Assembly (NCBI GenBank): GCA_964030475.1
Contig: CAXIPT010000006.1
Coordinates: 2,432,234 to 2,496,233 of the forward strand
DNA length: 64,000 bases
Direction: 5' to 3'
Source of the DNA: Tethya wilhelma
Taxonomy: Eukaryota; Porifera; Demospongiae; Tethyida; Tethyidae
In this document: one piece after another, positions 12,355 to 24,191 of the stretch
How the letters are laid out: each line of letters opens with the position of its first letter
Numbering within the stretch: position 1 is the first letter of the stretch
Made by a program: the position numbers and the translations under genes
Notes under the pieces: generated by a model
Database searches by the model: none
What the model was told of the DNA's origin: nothing
What the model saw: only the letters and a program-made list of their open reading frames with translations

Positions 12355-12545
12355 ACTGCCGGAAGTGAATGAGATTCATGCAACACTTTTTGGGGGACAA
12401 AATAGCTAACTTTTGACTGGAAAGGTGTAGAAAGTTGGAAAAGCAATCAAAGAATGGGGAGAACGAGTGCTTTCCAATGGTGCTTGAAAGTTATTCAATT
12501 TTTTCTAGAAGCATTCTCAAAGTGAAACCAGATGGACTTTAGTTT
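12355..12545. repeat. Dispersed repeat, partner at 21425-21650
   Basis: The block ending in AAACCAGATGGACTTTAGT matches, in inverted orientation over most of its length, the block at 21425-21650 that has the same terminal word. Shared internal words include ACGCTCATTCTCCCCGTTCT-like sequence. No protein is encoded. Confidence 0.6.
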
Positions 12546-12720
12546 TGAAGTTCACCTGCTTTTTAGAATAGTGATGAGGATGCACTAACATTCTAAGCTA
12601 AGCTTGCATACTTTTTTTTTTGCTTTTTTGGGGTATTTTTTTTTCAGAAATCAAAAGGACAATTTCAAAACATTAATTGTTTCATACCTACATGTATGTC
12701 ATTCATGAGTAAGTTAGTAA

Positions 12721-13661
12721 TAAGGACGTCTAGGATTATTCTGCAAACAAAACAAAATGTCATGGTCAAGAACACACACCCTTACCATAAATTTTAGTAC
12801 ACTCACTCACCAAGGGGTTTGGTCTGAATCGGTATGCAAGTATCATTCTCTTTCGGTAGACATCAAACATGTCATCTTGATCTTCTTTCTTCACCTCACC
12901 AGGAGCTTCAGCCCCCATGGACTCCAGCTTGATCAAAAGCCTCGGACCTCTTACCTCTGAAGGAGACAATTGCAATGAATGGCAACAGTACTACTATTTC
13001 TCTCAGTGCGTGGAGTTTAATAAGGATCTCGAGGGTTCACTTAGCCTTGTTCCCAGGCTCCTCCTTCGCAAATATTTTCTTCAAAAATAAGGAAGGAGAG
13101 ACTCTAGCTGGTATCAGGCTCTCTCCTTCCTTATTTTTGTGCAAAGGAGGAGCCTGGGAACGAGGCTAAGTGACCCCTCCTTATTAAACTCCACGCACTG
13201 AGAGCACTGGTAGTACTCAGTGTTGCCATTCATTCACTAGTAATAGCCATGCAGTGCTTGGTATGTAACACATTAGGAAACGCAATTAAAGCAATCCAAG
13301 ACGTTGACACAGATTTAGAAATTAGTCCGTCTTAGAATTAGCACACATAGCAAAATTAGTAATATGCCACAAATCATGACTTAGTATAGTATGTCCAAAT
13401 AGTCAATACAACATAAACACACACTGTCAGGAACAGTCATGACTGCATGACTTGTTAATAGGAGCTGTGATGCCGTCCTCATTGGTACCCAGACCAGCAC
13501 CAGACTTCTCTGACTACAAGGCTCACAAACTGACAGAGGAGAATGTTGGCTTTAAGATGCTCCAGAAAGCTGCAGCTGGTTGGAAGGAGGGGCTGCAATC
13601 ATGGAAAAATGGGAGGATGAGAGCATTGCACATGGTACATGTGTATATGGTACAATTATGA
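12721..13661 (-). pseudogene. Rearranged partial copy of SUGP1 3' end
   Basis: The last three exons of SUGP1 reappear here in the same order and strand. The final exon (NNPRRPYY and stop) is intact near 12721-12747. The penultimate exon (about 12808-12955) carries extra bases relative to the original, of which a 4-bp insertion shifts the frame. In the G-patch exon (about 13461-13600) one half is inverted, so the sequence for FSDYKAHKLTEENVGF reads on the plus strand while the other half stays on the minus strand. A foldback element (12973-13238) lies in the intron. The exons for residues 1-325 are absent. It cannot make a functional G-patch and is best called a duplicated pseudogene fragment, although an assembly artefact is possible. 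Confidence 0.75.
12973..13238. repeat. Long-arm foldback MITE
   Basis: The left arm (AATGAATGGCAACAGTACTA through CTCAGTGCGTGGAGTTTAAT and CCCAGGCTCCTCCTT) is nearly the full reverse complement of the right arm ending at 13238. A second stem in the centre has CTCTCCTTCCTTATTTTTG. Related termini (GAGCCTGGGAACGAGGCTA) occur at 21241, 26970, 42170 and 49010-49270. Confidence 0.8.
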
Positions 13662-14369
13662 GCCAATGAGCAACTAATACTGCTTTGTGAAGTGATGCAA
13701 TCACTCGCTCCCAGGCCCCCTTTCTGTGGAATTCTGCCTGTGAATATTAACTGCTGAAAAACAGGAAGGGAAAAAAGCCTAATATGCAATACGGGAGTGA
13801 GAGTCACAAGAAAAACTGGGCAACCTACCTTGATAAGACAAAAGTTGACTGGATTATGAAGAAATTTCCTAGGTGTGCCATTTGGCCTTATGATGATATA
13901 CATTTGGATAAATACTTCACTGAAACTGTGTTGGATTTGGTTGTACGTGTTTTATAGACTGACTCAAGGCACATGCAACTTTGTGCACGTGTACTTATTA
14001 TTGCAAGCAAAAAATTAATATGAATTTTTTTATATTATTGTATATATAGTAATGTTTTTATCACAATGAAAATGTTTTTCAGTCAAATAAGGTAATAATT
14101 AGTCAAGACCACAAGAATGCGATTAGCCAGTTTTCAGCTTGATTGCCATAATAATGGATTAAATCTGCTGGTACTATAATAATTATTATAATTATTATCA
14201 AGAACCCAATTTTAGAATTGTGAGAGACGAGCTTTATTAGTATTGTACAGTGTACCCATAATGCTAACTTTTATTTATTTATTTTTTTATCAAAATGGTG
14301 TACATATACAATTACAACATGACATATTTATCCACAGTAATCAACTCTGATCAATCAATGTCACAAGTT
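13662..14369. other. No gene seen
   Basis: AT-rich spacer between the SUGP1 fragment and the SUGP1 stop codon. The first part, to about 13800, continues the duplicated intron sequence seen at 15290-15400. I see nothing else. Confidence 0.5.
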
Positions 14370-17300
14370 TTAGTAATATGGACGTCTTGGATTATTCTGT
14401 AAAAAAAATGTAGACAGTAATACACACAGATCAGAAAAAATTACTGTTTAAAATTTTTTGGCTGAAATTAAAACAATTTTAGGAAAAGTTTGATGGCAAA
14501 AATTTCCCCTACTTTTCACTCACCAAGGGGTTTGGTCTGAATCGGTATGCAAGCATCATTCTCTTTCGGTAGACATCAAACATGTCATCTTCTTTCTTCA
14601 CCTCACCAGGAGCTTCAGCCCCCACTCCAGCTTGATCAAAAGACCTCTTACCTCTGAAAAAAAAAACCGTAAATGTTTAGTTCGTGCCTTGAGGACCTCA
14701 GTTCAGAGTCCCAGTGAGTTAACGTGGAGAAGCAAAAGGGTTAAAGTTGAGAATTGCGCTAAAGTTTTTCTTGGGTTGACTGTAGATATAATGTTTGTTA
14801 AAGGTTGTCTTTCAACTAGTATCTCACCCTCTAGCACACCTTTGACTGTCATATCAAATACCTTGCTCTGATTTCTGCATGTTTAAGTTTACAGTAATAA
14901 TACTTTCTCAGCAACCCCCATATTCTTAATACACACCACATTTAGAGTGTACAAAGTGGAAACAGTCATGATATTATCATCCTGGTTGCACAGTGACACA
15001 TACAAGTTGTGGCATTACCCAGAGCGTGGACAATAGGCTGCTATCAATACATGCAGCATATTCACACATAATGATCATAGCTGTGACTGACTTGTTGATT
15101 GGAGCTGTGATGCCATCCTCATTGGTGCCCAGACCAGCACCCTCCTTCCAACCAGCTTTCTGGAGCATCTTAAAGCCAACGTTCTCCTCTGTCAGTTTGT
15201 GAGCCTTGTAGTCAGAGAAGTCTGCAATCATGGAAAAATGGGAGTATGAAATGGGAGTATGAGAGCATTGGACATGATATAGGTATAATTATGAGTCAAT
15301 GAGCAAAACATGCACAACTGCTTTTTGTGAAGTGAAGCAGTCACTCGCTCCCAGACCCACTTTCCGTGGAAATTTGCCCATGGAGAAAGCCTAATATGCA
15401 ATACGGTATAGCGGGTTAAATTTGACGAATTGGCAAATTATTCTGCAAATCACCAAACGCATGCATTCACATACAGTATATACCGTACTGTAAATCGTGA
15501 AAAATTTGTAGTCGTTAAATTTTCGTAGTCGCTGCAGACTATACGAAAATTAAATGCACGAAAAATTGCAAAATAGTGGGTGGGGGCTGTGTAAAGCGGC
15601 AATGCTACGAAAATCATTCAACACGAAAATTTAACGTACGAAAAATTTTTAACACAAAAATTTCGCGATTTACGGTATATATATACATAAAAACTTCTTT
15701 TCCACTCCTGATGCAACCAACTGGTTTCGGTATGCCCTATGTAGCTACAATAATACTATACTACTAATTAATTTTATATTGTATTACCCTCTTATATTTT
15801 ATTTTGTTTATTTATTTTTGTCACATCGGCCGCATTTGGCCAGATACATTCCTTTGCATGACATTAAAATCAATATTATCTATCTATAAACAATGTAGCA
15901 TGCAGAATTACTAATGCTAAAATGCAAATTGGTCAAATTTTAAGCCCACCAAATTTACCCGCTATACATGTACGGTATACCATTAGAATTGAACCAGCCC
16001 ATAGGACAAGAGCCAGGGGAGGAGACTAGTACCTGGGTCTCTGTCTTCCTTGATGGCTTGTACTTTCTCCACAAACTTGTCCAGTTCCTCTGGCGGCAGG
16101 AAGTCTCCGATGTGATGCTTCCCTTTCCCTTTCTCCGTGAGATCGAGGGCTTTGCACTCTGTATCGTACATCTCTTGTTTCCTCTTCTTGTGTTCCCACG
16201 TCCCTCCCTCTGTTTCCTCATCACTGTCGTACTCGTACTTGTTCTTCTTCCCCGAGGCAGGCTTAGAGGAGTACCTCTGTTGGGCACCACGGATCTCAGC
16301 AACCAGCTTGTTCATCTGACGAGAACAATAATATGAGTGTAGTTTAAAGGTCAAATAAGTAGACGGAATGAGGCAATTTATTTGTGAATCCCATTCCAAG
16401 TTTTCACTCAATAATTTTCCATACAGGGTCACAATGTACGAATTAAATAATATAGGTGGGACTGAATAACGTTGTGCAGTATGTTGTATGAAAATTATTA
16501 ATTTTTTAATGCATGAAATTTTTTTACACAAAAATTTCCGGATTTAACAGTATATTTTGTCAAGAATATTATACAAGAGAAGGTTTGTATGAATGTCAAC
16601 AAGTGATGGTCTTCACGAGACCAAGAGTATACATGTTTATATATACTCTTGACGAGACTTATGCCATGGTGTACAACAAAGGTGACATGGAATGAACAAA
16701 TAACAATGGAGAAGGCCCAGTTCATCCAACCAAATGTGCATTGATGAGTATTACTCCATACTTAGTTAATGATTCAGAATGCAAGCAGATGTACATGTAC
16801 AGTGACACACACCTCAATCTGTTCTTTGAGCTGCTGTTTCTGTGCCTCTGTGAGATCTTGCTGCTGAGACTGAGACTGCACTCTGGGTGCACCACTGAAG
16901 GAGGCTATGGCAGCTGATATGGCCATATCCTCACTAGCTGTCTTACTAGGAGGAGTTGGGGCACTAGAGGACGAGGCTTGAGGCTGCATGCCCCACCTAC
17001 TGGCACGCTTTCTCTTCTGACCTACACCAGAGGAGACAGCAGCTGGGGAGGGTTGGGAGGGAGGAACTGGATGAACAGACAATGGAGAACATAGAATAAG
17101 GATTCACACACATGCACATAGCCTGTGGAACCAGTCATAGTTGAAAGGAAAAGTATGTTACATGAATGAAAAGGAACCTAAAGAAAGAAGCTAGTGAGAA
17201 GACCTGGTTTAAAATAATATCTATACAGTACATGTACACACACACACACACACTAGCTCCCATACCTTTCATAGAGCTCATCGTTCCACTTGCAGTGGAT

Positions 17301-17982
17301 CCAATCACAGTACCGATGCTAGGTCCTCCTCCACTTGAAGCTGCACTGCTGTCATGCCATGATGGTGACTCTGTTGACAGGAGAACTTACAGACCCATGA
17401 TAACTGAAACCATGACAACATATTGTTTAATAGAGCACTTGCAATTGATGTCAAAAACATTTGTACATGTAGTACAAGAGATATTTGGTTTTTGTTGTTG
17501 TTGTTGTTGTTGTTGTTTTTTTTGTTATGTGAAGGTGACTGGCAGCTGCCTCCACCAGCTCCACACTCTTTGTCTTGGACATGACACAATTGCAAGTGTT
17601 CTATGGCTAGCTCCTGTAAACTCTATTGAGGTTATGAGATGTACACACCTTCTTCTCCTTCACTTTCAGACGAGCTTCCCTTGAACGCTTTCTTGACACT
17701 AACATCTTTCAACCTCTTTGCTTTTCCAGCTGGTTTTTTCACACCACTCAGCTTTACTACAACGGCTCCACTCTTGGTCACCCTCGAACCAGAGGCTGAT
17801 ATCAAAGGAACGGACGAAAAACTCCCAGTTTTTGTGCTATCCTGTTTTGATTCTTGTGCCGCTGCTTCCGTCTGTTTCTGAAGCTCTTGCATTTGTTTAA
17901 ACTTCTCAAAAAAGCTCCCATCGTTTACAAACGTATTAGAAATACCCTTTGGTGTGTTTGACGCATCATGAGCTTTGTCCAT
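14370..17982 (-). CDS. SUGP1: SUGP1, G-patch splicing factor
   Basis: Seven minus-strand exons join in phase: 17649-17982, 17266-17370, 16813-17066, 16033-16315, 15092-15221, 14524-14653 and 14370-14396, giving 420 residues. The C-terminal half matches animal SUGP1 (SF4). It has the KYEYDSDEE-GTWEH segment, then GKGKHHIGDFLPPEELDKF, then the G-patch at about residues 333-370 (ENVGFKMLQKAGWKEGAGLG), and the conserved tail [23 protein letters not shown]-patch proteins activate DEAH-box helicases; SUGP1 acts in the spliceosome in the nucleus and works with SF3B1 in branch-site choice. An NLS-like KRKRASRWG precedes the core. Vertebrate SUGP1 is about 645 residues with two SURP modules; I see no SURP module here. 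It is divergent from the receptor-like gene at 18179. Confidence 0.92.
15402..15978. repeat. Nested MITEs in SUGP1 intron
   Basis: An outer pair of inverted ends (GGTATAGCGGGTTAAATTTG at 15404 and AAATTTACCCGCTATAC near 15965) encloses a second, separate foldback (about 15480-15680) with ends ACCGTACTGTAAATCGTGAA and CGCGATTTACGGTATA. One element appears to have inserted into another of a related family. Confidence 0.65.
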
Positions 17983-18178
17983 TCTTCATAGAGAAAAGCC
18001 AGGACTTGGGACTTGGACTCAAAGTATGGGTGTGCTTTATTTGGAGTATTTACGCGCATTGTGAAAACATGCGCGAAAACATCTGTCACATGACAAAATT
18101 CTCAGCAACCCCGCCCCTCACACTAAGAGAGCTCACATGCTTGGACCCTTCCAGAATTCAGTACCTTCAGCATCGAAA
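17983..18178. promoter_or_regulatory. Divergent promoter region, SUGP1 and receptor-like gene
   Basis: Only 196 bp separate the two start codons, which face away from each other, so both 5' UTRs and promoters must lie here. A GCGCATTGTGAAAACATGCG palindrome-like word sits near 18053. No clear TATA box is visible. The right part (from 18051) is repeated exactly at 21780. Confidence 0.6.
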
Positions 18179-19807
18179 ATGAGCCGGTGGATCTCTCTAG
18201 TCTGTCTCGTGGTGTGTCTGCAAACGGCCCTAGTGGTCTCAGAAGCAACAGACCCCCCTCTCGTGCCCATCTGTGGACTGAATGGCTATGATGTGCCATT
18301 GCTGTATGAGTAAGTGAATCTGTTTTAATAAAGTGTCATCTGGGGGTGATCTGTAAGTCTGGAGGTTGGTTTCCAGGCTAGACTAGTGATATGTCCGTTG
18401 GGGGAGATGAACATCCTTGCTTTGTCTTGAAATTTTATGTTTATACTTGCTTGGCTAGTAATTGTATGCTGTTGGCTGCTTCAACTTAGAAGCCTTTGAT
18501 GACAGCTGTAGTAATTAATGATCCGTGGAAAGTAAACTGGATCTAGTGTACCATTCAAGTCAGTCAGGATACAGATAAGTGGGTTGTGTGTTGTTTTTAT
18601 ATTGTGGTTGTTGACACAGAAAATTGTATAAAATTATGTTATAGTACCACAATATACCACACTTTATCTCTCACTCTCATACAAAACACTCAGAGTGCCA
18701 TACTGGACCTTCACTGTCCCTAGCAGATCAGAGTGTCCCTTCCCACCAGGAGAGTCAGCCGACAATGTTGAAAGTTGCAAAGTCCACTTCGCAGAATGAT
18801 GTCAAGACTCTCGCAAGGTATGTCATTTCGAGTTTATGTATGCTTCCATGGAGACCTCATTGTGTTTGCAGCCACCCTGTGAGCAATGCTAGTGTGTGTG
18901 TGTTTCAAATACCCATGCAAATAAATATCATGTGCAACTACTCTATAAACTAGTTTTCAACTGCTCTATGCATTTGCTGCAAACAGTTCACACGAAACAC
19001 TGGATATCTGCAATGACATTATGTTTGTTTTACACTGTATGTCAACTTTTCTCTTTCAGTCGTGAGTTCTGGGAAGCCCCTGTGTCTCCTAGTCTCTGTC
19101 TAGGAGAAGGTCACATTGGCTGCACATTCCTCTTCGCTTTCTGTCACGACATAGCCCCCACTGTTGGCGTGGGTTGCTATGGCTCTGCCATCTGTCAGAT
19201 TGCTCAGCTAGTCAACAACGACGTGGTAGAGTACAGCATGGGCAAGTTTGTGTCAAATGAGACCCACTTTGTTGAGAGTAAGTGTTGGTAGCTTAATCGA
19301 TACGTATCACGCACACACACTCACAAACACTGGGACGTCCTTTGGCGTAAGAAAATACTCCGACTCTTGGTCGGATTGTACAGTGGAAAGAGAGGTGTCC
19401 AGCTGTGGAGTCTGCATAACAGAACACATTTTTGTGTACATGAACGTGCTACCCTTACTACATAGGTCACAGGTTTACCTGGGTTAAGGGCACTTGACCA
19501 TACTCTAGTGTCCATTCCCCCCTCCCCCTCCATTTAAGGGTATATGACTATTTTGTTTGCCATTGACCCCTTGTGACCCCTAGCTACTCTATTATCTTCT
19601 CTACCCATCCATTGACCAGCAATTAGCCTATAAAAAGTTTGGTAGCAAGACAATGGCAAAGACCCACATACGCACATACACTTGCACACACCTCAATATA
19701 CATGTACGTGGGTACTTGAAATAAACATAGCATGTGACTGAAACTATATCAAAGTTTAAATTTGGTTTCAAATAGTGCTATCCACAAGTGATAATTGACA
19801 CACACGT

Positions 19808-19842
<35 letters not shown>

Positions 19843-20945
19843 TGTGGAAAATGTAGGAGGTGGATTTCACATGGACGTCCAAAACGGCAGCAAACCAGAA
19901 AACCTCACTCACATCAACTGCACAGAGTTTGGCGTTCGCAGTAGAGTGATCCTCACCTGCAACACATCAGCCTTGTGGTCTGACGCTGATGTCTCCACCT
20001 TCTTGCACGTTGCATACGATGAAGAAAATGACCCTTGCATGGTGAGGGCGGGTGCACACGCAGAGAAGGTCCAACGTCCACGGGCCATTGCAGGCGAGAT
20101 CACGTGATGTCGTTTCTTGGTCTTGTAGCTCACTTTTTCCCCCAATTTATTGTGACTTTTAGCAGCTATTAGCTTTTTTATGGCATATATTATGTGGAGA
20201 GAGCACGTAAACTCGAGACCAAAAAGTATTATTTCACATGACCTTTGTAATTAGGAAATAGTCTGCATTGGCACACCAATGTTAAACCTCCTCTGGTACA
20301 CATTCAGCCATTTTAGTAGTGCAGTGGATTGACTTTGTATTGGAGGTTTTTGTAAAATTATTGTTGACGGCATCTAATCATATATTCACTACTTAGTCAT
20401 GGACTGTCCCAAAATATTTGGTGCACCTGATTTGTGGTCCCTGGACCATTAATTGCAGCAGCCACAGATATAATCCCCCTGCATATTTTTTTCAACTATT
20501 ATATGCCAATACTATCTTGGACTAGTGGACAACCTAACTTAAAGATAGTATATACGGATGATCTAAATAATAGGAAGAGTTTTAGACAAAGCTTTATTTA
20601 TACATTTTTTTATATTTGTTAACTTGTTCTCTTGTGCAGTATAATCTTGTTTTGGACTATTCTGGGGCGTGTCTTCCTGAGTTCCCAACAGTTGGTTCCA
20701 ATGTGTCCAACATTATCGGTGGGGTCTTCTTTGGAGTGTAAGTTGTCACCGGCTACATTCACCATGGCTACTGTCATGTCTGTGTCTCTTTGAAAGCCAG
20801 CTAGTATTGGTGGCATTATACCCTGTATAGGCCTAGGCTCTTGTTATGTAAGGGAAGATTTTCTGACTTTTTAAGCTTGAAAGGAAATGCCACCAAAAAT
20901 ATATACCACTTCTAAGATTCCCTTTATACCTGCTGTGGCATAAGG

Positions 20946-21021
<76 letters not shown>

Positions 21022-21148
21022 GGTCGGTTTGGTGTTGCTAGTGTATCTTTCAATTGGTTGTGCCTACCAGTTCTTTGTGAAACAAGAGAGAGGGATAAGA
21101 ATCTTACCAAACTATGACTTCTGGAAGAACTTCCTCATGCTGGTCCTG
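18179..21148 (+). pseudogene. Mannose-6-phosphate receptor/ATG27-like gene, copy A, incomplete
   Basis: Exon 1 (18179-18309) encodes a signal peptide (SLVCLVVCLQTALVVS). Exon 2 starts at 18694, but after 18794 it runs straight into the 3' part of an exon equivalent to 24580-24680 and meets a TGA. Exons equivalent to 5 (19060-19277), 6 (19842-20041), 7 (20640-20737) and 8 (21022-21148) follow with intact splice sites and compatible phases. Exons 7-8 encode the membrane span (IIGGVFFGVVGLVLLVYLSI) and a juxtamembrane tail (ILPNYDFWKNFLMLVL) like that of the cation-dependent mannose-6-phosphate receptor. The final exon is missing here and is found only in copy B (25602-25703). Paired cysteines and NxS/T sites fit a lumenal MRH-type cargo-binding domain. 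As assembled it is broken; a misassembly of one gene is quite possible. Confidence 0.7.
20950..21021 (+). repeat. (CT)n run acting as a polypyrimidine tract
   Basis: About 70 bp of pure CT repeat end in CAG, immediately before exon 8 of the receptor-like gene. The microsatellite therefore supplies the 3' splice-site tract. Confidence 0.85.
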
Positions 21149-21424
21149 GTGAGTTATTGTAGCAATTACTCACTAGACATTTTACATGCACCCACCGGAA
21201 ATTAAGTGCAAGAACGCACTTCCACTTCATTTCTGGAGAGGGAGCCTGGGAACGAGGCTAGTGTAGCTAGGTTAGTAGTACTATTGGTTTATCAATCTGT
21301 CCACAATATATTCATTACACATTGTGCATTCGTTGATTTGCACTCTGATAAGCATCTTTACTGTAAATTTTAAACAAACCTTCACCATTTTCTTGTCAAG
21401 CTGTGTGGTCTAGTGTTTACCAGT

Positions 21425-21650
21425 ACTAATTATAAAAGTCTGAGAATGCCGGTGGAATAACTTTCAAATTTTCCAAAATTTCAAATACCATTGGAAAACG
21501 CTCATTCTCCCCGTTCTTTTGGTTGCTTTTCCAGCTTTCTGCACCTTACCAGTCAAATTTTAGCTATTTTGTCCCATATGAAAAGTATTACATGAATCTC
21601 ATTATTTCACTTCCAGCGGCATTTTCAAACCAGATGGACTTTAGTGTTAC
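21425..21650. repeat. Dispersed repeat, inverted partner of 12355-12545
   Basis: It shares most of its length in inverted orientation with 12355-12545, and both end at AAACCAGATGGACTTTAGT. It is non-coding and lies between the two receptor-like copies. Confidence 0.6.
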
Positions 21651-21779
21651 CACCTCCATGGTTTAAGCGATGTAATGTACATCAACCCTAGCCTCCTATC
21701 AAGGCTCTGTCCTTTGACCTTTTGAGGATCGAGGGAGGGGTCTGGGTACACATCCAGGTTGGATATTACTCTCAAGTTA

Positions 21780-22523
21780 TACGCGCATTGTGAAAACATG
21801 CGCGAAAACATCTGTCACATGACAAAATTCTCAGCAACCCCGCCCCTCACACTAAGAGAGCTCACATGCTTGGACCCTTCCAGAATTCAGTACCTTCAGC
21901 ATCGAAAATGAGCCGGTGGATCTCTCTAGTCTGTCTCGTGGTGTGTCTGCAAACGGCCCTAGTGGTCTCAGAAGCAACAGACCCCCCTCTCGTGCCCATC
22001 TGTGGACTGAATGGCTATGATGTGCCATTGCTGTATGAGTAAGTGAATCTGTTTTAATAAAGTGTCATCTGGGGGTGATCTGTAAGTCTGGAGGTTGGTT
22101 TCCAGGCTAGACTAGTGATATGTCCGTTGGGGGAGATGAACATCCTTGCTTTGTCTTGAAATTTTATGTTTATACTTGCTTGGCTAGTAATTGTATGCTG
22201 TTGGCTGCTTCAACTTAGAAGCCTTTGATGACAGCTGTAGTAATTAATGATCCGTGGAAAGTAAACTGGATCTAGTGTACCATTCAAGTCAGTCAGGATA
22301 CAGATAAGTGGGTTGTGTGTTGTTTTTATATTGTGGTTGTTGACACAGAAAATTGTATAAAATTATGTTATAGTACCACAATATACCACACTTTATCTCT
22401 CACTCTCATACAAAACACTCAGAGTGCCATACTGGACCTTCACTGTCCCTAGCAGATCAGAGTGTCCCTTCCCACCAGGAGAGTCAGCCGACAATGTTGA
22501 AAGTTGCAAAGTCCACTTCGCAG
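21780..22523 (+). repeat. Exact 744-bp duplication of 18051-18794
   Basis: Promoter, exon 1, intron 1 and the start of exon 2 of the receptor-like gene are repeated with no difference that I can see, introns included. The offset is 3729 bp. The identity stops inside exon 2 at CACTTCGCAG, where the copies diverge. Confidence 0.85.
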
Positions 22524-24126
22524 TGTGTCAGCCCCTCAACAGCACCGTGTGTGTGGGCCACGATAACAGCTCACTGTGTATAGAGGTGACGCTCAATGAT
22601 AACTCAAAACACTTCTATGACATTGGATCCTATGATATGGATAATCAGTTCTTCCCTATTGGTAAGTGCACTTTTTTTTGTACATGTATAGATGCACAGG
22701 TTTCTTTGTTTATCAATGGAATTGTTGCTCATGCTGGACATTGGGCATTTACCGTTTTTTGGGGGAGTTTTTGACTGTTAGGTTAATTGTTATGTATGAA
22801 ATTAATTCTGTTATCAATCTACAATGCTATTTTAGGTATTGTATAGTGGGAAATTTTCGTGGGGGAAAATTTTTGTGTTTTTGTCCGGAACAGAAATTTG
22901 AGAAGAAAAATTTTTGTGGATTGCGTCTCAACATTACATGACGACCTTGTACCTTACAAAATTTGATGGGGGAAAATTTTCGCAGAAAGCTGCCAAACCA
23001 TGAAATTCGCAAAAATTTCTTATAAATTGTTAAAAACACACCAGAAAATTTTTCCGTGGTTTTAAATTTCGTATACGCAGTGCACGCTCGTACAAAGTAA
23101 ATGCAGAAGTTAAATTTTCACAGTTTTGATTTTCGTATATTCGAACGGCATATGAAAAATACGAAAATTTCCCGGTATACGGTATTTGATTTGCAGTTTG
23201 AAAAACCATATCCTGGTAAATTTGTTTTTTTGACACCAATGATTATTGTTTAAGAGGAGGGGGTGCCTTTCTTGTTAGCAAGAGTCCATAATGAAACTGC
23301 TGGTATATGTACTTTAGCATAGCCTCATACACAAGAGAGAGCCTGGGTATGGTCAAAGAGGAGAGCCTGGATGAGGGGCTTCCAATAAACTAGATGTACA
23401 GTAACACTGTAGGTCTTTAGACCTCTTTGGTGTGAACTTCCTTTATCAAACTAAACCCAACGTTGTGAGACCACTCCAGTAATGTTCCTTACTGCTCAGT
23501 AGTACAGTGTATGTTGCGCATGTGGAACTTAGAAATTGACAAAGATAATGATTGTACGTACGTACAGTAGCTTAAGATCCATCAGGAAACACCTTCTATA
23601 GACTAGGTTAGTGTATCTCGATACTTGAAAGAAACTCTTGCTTATAAAATATGTCACCTCTCAAAGCTAGGTGTTTGATTGGAGTCGTACACCACTAGCC
23701 TGCTCTAGAGCTGTCGGCATATGTTACCTTCACCCAGCCATGTAGCTCTCAATACAATGAACATTTGACAGCTCTTTGAATGGTGGTGATGGTCAACTGG
23801 GTGACTGCTGCCCACTGTTGGGTAGCACATGGTAATCATCATAAGAGCCATGTCACATTGTGATGCAGCTGTTGAGAGAGCTAATGGCCATTCTAATGTT
23901 GTGATTGAATGCTTGCAGGGAGCACTTGGTCTTCTAGTCTGTTGCTTTAGGTCAAGTTTGTGCTTACTTGTACTGTACTATAATATTATTGTGAATACAA
24001 GTACAAGGTTGTGTTGAACCAGCTGTTGATTGGTAGAGTATATGTATGACTTTTTCCCAAGTGTTTGTGATCTGCAAAGTTTAGTGTTATCATAATATTT
24101 TTTGTTACCACTAGTCTATGAATGAT

Positions 24127-24191
<65 letters not shown>

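Noticed and set aside
17166..17684. 172-residue plus-strand frame
   Set aside because: It overlaps SUGP1 exons antisense, contains a poly-Cys run from GTT repeats and has no domain.
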